Positions 61,256 through 64,000 of a stretch of DNA of 64,000 nt are shown here, one piece after another (position 1 is the first letter of the stretch; every line of letters begins with the position of its first letter). This DNA is from an uncultured Victivallaceae bacterium (GTDB lineage: Bacteria > Verrucomicrobiota > Lentisphaeria > Victivallales > Victivallaceae), in assembly GCA_944392655.1 (NCBI GenBank), contig CALXXL010000007.1, forward strand, positions 58,095 through 122,094, written 5' to 3'. The notes beneath the pieces were generated by a model that searched no databases, was not told the DNA's origin, and saw only the letters and a list, made by a program, of their open reading frames with translations. Both the position numbers and the translations under genes were made by a program.

Positions 61256-63865
61256 ATGAATAAGAGACCAGTTTTATGGCGTACGATTATCGCTTTAGTG
61301 ATAATCGGTATTTTTGCGGTGTCAATGTATCCATTGAAAGAGCGGGATTTTTTTGAGACATTTTTAAAGTCGGTAAAGAATCCGTCCGACCCGGAAGTTG
61401 TTAAAGTTCTGGATAGCGCCAAAGCATTGCGTGCGTCTGGCAAAGAGGAGTTTGATGCTTCCGCTCTTTTACAGGCTGCCAGTGATAATGGGATTTATCT
61501 GCCTTATCTTATGAAAGCGGATAAATTGGAGAACAACGGCGATGCTATCAGCTATGTCCGCAATGAGGCGGCCAGTTCAATCCGCTTGGGGTTGGACCTT
61601 GCTGGCGGCGTTGAAATTATCCTTAAGCTGGTGTCGCCTGATGCAACACCAGCGGTTAATGAAACTCCGGAAGAACGCGCTGCACGGGAAGAGCGTTATG
61701 CCGACCAGGAACGTAACTTCGAACGCAATCGTGACTTGATTATTGAAATTCTGCGCTCCCGTCTGGAAGAACAGGGTATAAATGAAAGTGAAATCACTCC
61801 TACCGGAGATCGCTTTATTACTTTACGTGCACCGGTTGTTTCCAAAGAAGAAAAACAGAAACTGGCCGGTCTGGTCAGTATGAGTGCAAAGTTGCGTTTC
61901 CACCTGGTACATCCGGATAATGCCGCATTGGTAAGCAACTATCTATCCTTATCTGAAGATGAACGTGCACGTTTTATTCCTCCGCCCGGATATGAGTTGA
62001 AAGAGGAATTGAGCTTCGGACCCAAGACAGCTGATGGTAAGAAAGAAGCAGTCCGTAATTATTACTTTATCCAGAAACGCTGGGAAATGGACGGACAGGG
62101 TATTACCAATGCTGTTCCGCAGCAGGATCCATCGACCAGACGCAGAAGTATTGCTTTGAGTTTTGATGCCGCCGGGACAAAGCGTTTTGCTGAAGTTACC
62201 AGTAAAAATGTTGGCCGTCAACTGGCGGTGGTGTTGGATGATCGGCTTTATTGTGCTCCGGTAATCAGAACGGAGATACTTGGCGGGAATGCCTCTATTG
62301 ATGGTGATTTCTCTCAAGAAGAGGCTATGCAGATTGCCGATGCGCTCTCCTCCGGCAGCATACCGTTTGTAATTGAACGTGATGCGATGTTTGATATGGA
62401 CCCGACTCTCGGGGCTGATAACGTCCGTAATGGAGTTTGGGCCGGAGTTGTGGCATTGATTGTAGTGGCATTGTTCATGGGGGTATATTATCGACTTGCA
62501 GGTATGGTGGCTATAGTTGCTTTGGCTGTCAATCTGATGTTGGTACTTGGATCATTGGCCGCATTCAGCGCTACTTTGACTCTGCCGGGTATTGCCGGGA
62601 TTATTTTGACCATCGGTATGGCGGTTGACGCCAACGTGCTTATTTTCGAACGTATAAGAGATGAACTACGTTCAGGCAAACCTCTTGCCGAAGCAATGGA
62701 TCTTGGTTATTCTAAAGCGTCTACGGCAGTATTGGATGCCAATATAACCACGCTTATTATCGGTATTATTCTCTATTATATTGGAACAGGTTCAGTTAAG
62801 GGTTTTGCGGTAACTCTCTGTATCGGTATTATTACCAGTGTATTCTGCGCACTGTTTCTTACCAAGGTTATCTTTGATCTGATTGGCCGTGTATATCACT
62901 TCAAGAAACTTACCATGATGGCATTCCTTACCGATCCGCATATTGATTTTATGCGTTATCGCAGAATATTCTATACCATTTCTGCGGTGTTGGTTGTTGG
63001 TTCAATAGTTATCATGGCGGTGCGTGGCCGTGATATGCTTTCAATCGATTTTACCGGTGGTAATCTCTTAACTTACAATTATGTTGAACGCATTCCGACT
63101 GATCAGCTGGAAAATGCGGTAAAGGCTATGGGATACGACGGAGTAAAGGTAACTTATAAGAATAATCCGTCAGACGAGACCGATCGTACTTTGGAAATAC
63201 TTATTCGCGACAGTGATGCCGGCGAGGGGGCAATCAGCCGGGATGAAATGCTTAACCGGCTCAATGCTGAATTCCCGCAGGCACAGCTGAGCGGCGGTTC
63301 GGAAAGTAATGTTGGCAGTCTTGTCGGCGCAACATTCAGTAAGACCGCACTCTGGGCGGTGATACTCTCTTTCCTGGCGATTGTTGCATATACTACATTC
63401 CGTTATGAGTTCGGATATGGTATGGCGGCGATATTGGCATTGATACATGACGTAATTGTTGCTACTGGTATATTCCTGTTGTGTGGAAGAGAGATTTCCC
63501 TGCCGGTAGTTGCGGCATTTCTGACGATTATCGGATATTCTATCAATAATACAATTGTTATTTTTGACCGGATCCGTGAAATCCTTGCTTTGGAACCAAA
63601 CATTAAATATGGTGATGTAGTCAATATGGGGCTTAATCAAACTCTGAGCCGTACGTTGATGACTTCATGGACAACTTTAATTGTGTTGATAGTTCTTTTC
63701 TTCTTCGGCGGTATTACAATCAACGACTTTGTGTTAGTGATGTTGCTCGGGGTAATTATTGGTACCTACTCCAGCGCATGTATTGCGAGTCCGATTGTGG
63801 CGAGCTGGCATAAACGTACACAGGGAGTAATGCGTCGCGAAAAAGCGGCAACGAAGAATGCCTGA
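61256..63865 (+). CDS. secDF: Fused SecD-SecF protein export membrane protein
   Basis: An 869-residue single-chain SecDF, proton-driven subunit that pulls secreted proteins through SecYEG. The SecD half (to about 560) has one N-terminal helix, a large periplasmic domain, IRLGLDLAGGVEIILKL near residue 115, and TIGMAVDANVLIFERIRDEL in helix 4 with the essential Asp. The SecF half (from about 570) has SIDFTGGNLLTYNY and TIIGYSINNTIVIFDRIREI with its conserved Asp. Many bacteria encode the two proteins separately, so the fusion is notable but well known. A 14-bp terminator follows 21 bases after the stop. Confidence 0.96.
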   Translation: MNKRPVLWRTIIALVIIGIFAVSMYPLKERDFFETFLKSVKNPSDPEVVKVLDSAKALRASGKEEFDASALLQAASDNGIYLPYLMKADKLENNGDAISYVRNEAASSIRLGLDLAGGVEIILKLVSPDATPAVNETPEERAAREERYADQERNFERNRDLIIEILRSRLEEQGINESEITPTGDRFITLRAPVVSKEEKQKLAGLVSMSAKLRFHLVHPDNAALVSNYLSLSEDERARFIPPPGYELKEELSFGPKTADGKKEAVRNYYFIQKRWEMDGQGITNAVPQQDPSTRRRSIALSFDAAGTKRFAEVTSKNVGRQLAVVLDDRLYCAPVIRTEILGGNASIDGDFSQEEAMQIADALSSGSIPFVIERDAMFDMDPTLGADNVRNGVWAGVVALIVVALFMGVYYRLAGMVAIVALAVNLMLVLGSLAAFSATLTLPGIAGIILTIGMAVDANVLIFERIRDELRSGKPLAEAMDLGYSKASTAVLDANITTLIIGIILYYIGTGSVKGFAVTLCIGIITSVFCALFLTKVIFDLIGRVYHFKKLTMMAFLTDPHIDFMRYRRIFYTISAVLVVGSIVIMAVRGRDMLSIDFTGGNLLTYNYVERIPTDQLENAVKAMGYDGVKVTYKNNPSDETDRTLEILIRDSDAGEGAISRDEMLNRLNAEFPQAQLSGGSESNVGSLVGATFSKTALWAVILSFLAIVAYTTFRYEFGYGMAAILALIHDVIVATGIFLLCGREISLPVVAAFLTIIGYSINNTIVIFDRIREILALEPNIKYGDVVNMGLNQTLSRTLMTSWTTLIVLIVLFFFGGITINDFVLVMLLGVIIGTYSSACIASPIVASWHKRTQGVMRREKAATKNA

Positions 63866-63885
63866 TTCGGTATCGGAGTATTGAT

Positions 63886-63920
63886 AAAGCCACCGGCTCT
63901 AAAATTGAGCCGGTGGCTTT
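63886..63920 (+). terminator. Rho-independent terminator after secDF
   Basis: 14-bp perfect stem AAAGCCACCGGCTC/GAGCCGGTGGCTTT with a seven-base loop, then ATGTTTTTATAT. It ends the yajC-secDF unit. Confidence 0.92.
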
Positions 63921-63952
63921 ATGTTTTTATATAGCTTAAGCGCAAAAAAACT

Positions 63953-63967
63953 ACCGGCTGCGCCGGT
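63953..63967 (-). terminator. Terminator of a minus-strand gene beyond the right edge
   Basis: Stem ACCGGC/GCCGGT with a three-base loop, followed on the minus strand by AG and seven T. It suggests a convergent gene entering from the right that cannot be seen. Confidence 0.6.
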
Positions 63968-64000
63968 ATGTAGCCGAATAGCTTCAGCTTAAAGGCGATA

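Noticed and set aside
1..64000. CRISPR arrays, rRNA genes, insertion sequences
   Set aside because: No regularly spaced repeats, no rRNA-like sequence and no transposase with terminal inverted repeats were recognised by eye.

Overview
The window looks like chromosome of a Gram-negative, probably anaerobic and host- or gut-associated bacterium of moderate GC. The Gram-negative call rests on an RND efflux pump, several lipobox proteins, an ABC-transport auxiliary lipoprotein and a fused SecDF. The mixture of McsA/McsB arginine-phosphorylation genes, a potassium-dependent membrane pyrophosphatase, clostridial-type electron-transfer flavoprotein, Gfo/Idh oxidoreductase and secreted sugar-related enzymes fits the Lentisphaerota/PVC group best. 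That assignment is inference from gene content; no rRNA or marker comparison was possible. The standard stop codons are used throughout.

Layout. 1-3.4 kb (+): end of mcsA, mcsB and an orphan membrane histidine kinase. 3.4-6.5 kb (-): small ABM monooxygenase, a PQ-loop membrane protein and hppA. 6.7-15.4 kb (+): lysS, recD2, then a tight run of Gfo/Idh oxidoreductase, TPR protein, inositol-phosphatase-like protein, rimO and pgsA, closed by tRNA-Ser(GGA). 15.5-21 kb (+): a decaying stretch holding an S41 peptidase pseudogene, an exported hydroxyisourate-hydrolase-like protein, a PadR regulator and a PadR-linked membrane gene interrupted by two in-frame stops.

21-32.3 kb: kinase-like/BON fusion, a CBM48 protein, an RND pump with its adaptor and MarR repressor (palindromic operators visible), a BASS transporter, a second MarR, and a pair of secreted proteins (a putative sugar-active enzyme and an FAD oxidoreductase with a golvesin-like domain). 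32.4-34.8 kb (+): CsoR-type metal repressor with an operator in front of a P1B ATPase. 34.8-41.4 kb (-): envelope-flavoured run with an exo/endonuclease-phosphatase-cyclophilin fusion, chagasin-like inhibitor, mraY, PqiC-like lipoprotein, LysM protein, rsmE and an acetylxylan-esterase-like lipoprotein.

41.8-45.7 kb (+): pyrR-pyrB-pyrC-hemW. 45.7-50.6 kb: AlbA_2 protein, CMD protein, META-domain lipoprotein, HAD phosphatase, 2-hydroxyacid dehydrogenase and purE. 50.5-54.5 kb (-): etfB-etfA-acyl-CoA dehydrogenase running into rpoZ-purE. 54.7-56.7 kb: MBL hydrolase and a GltS-type symporter. 56.8-60.6 kb (-): four-gene operon (nucleotidyltransferase, NahK-like sugar kinase, epimerase, nagB) that resembles the lacto-/galacto-N-biose salvage route. 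60.8-63.9 kb (+): yajC and secDF with a strong terminator.

Most genes are housekeeping. The observations best worth a second look are the EEP-cyclophilin fusion, the hexosamine salvage operon, the MarR palindromes, the CsoR/P1B specificity mismatch, the kinase-like/BON fusion with a degenerate P-loop, and the cluster of decaying genes at 15.8-20.9 kb. I found no CRISPR array, insertion sequence, prophage or clear novel defence system.
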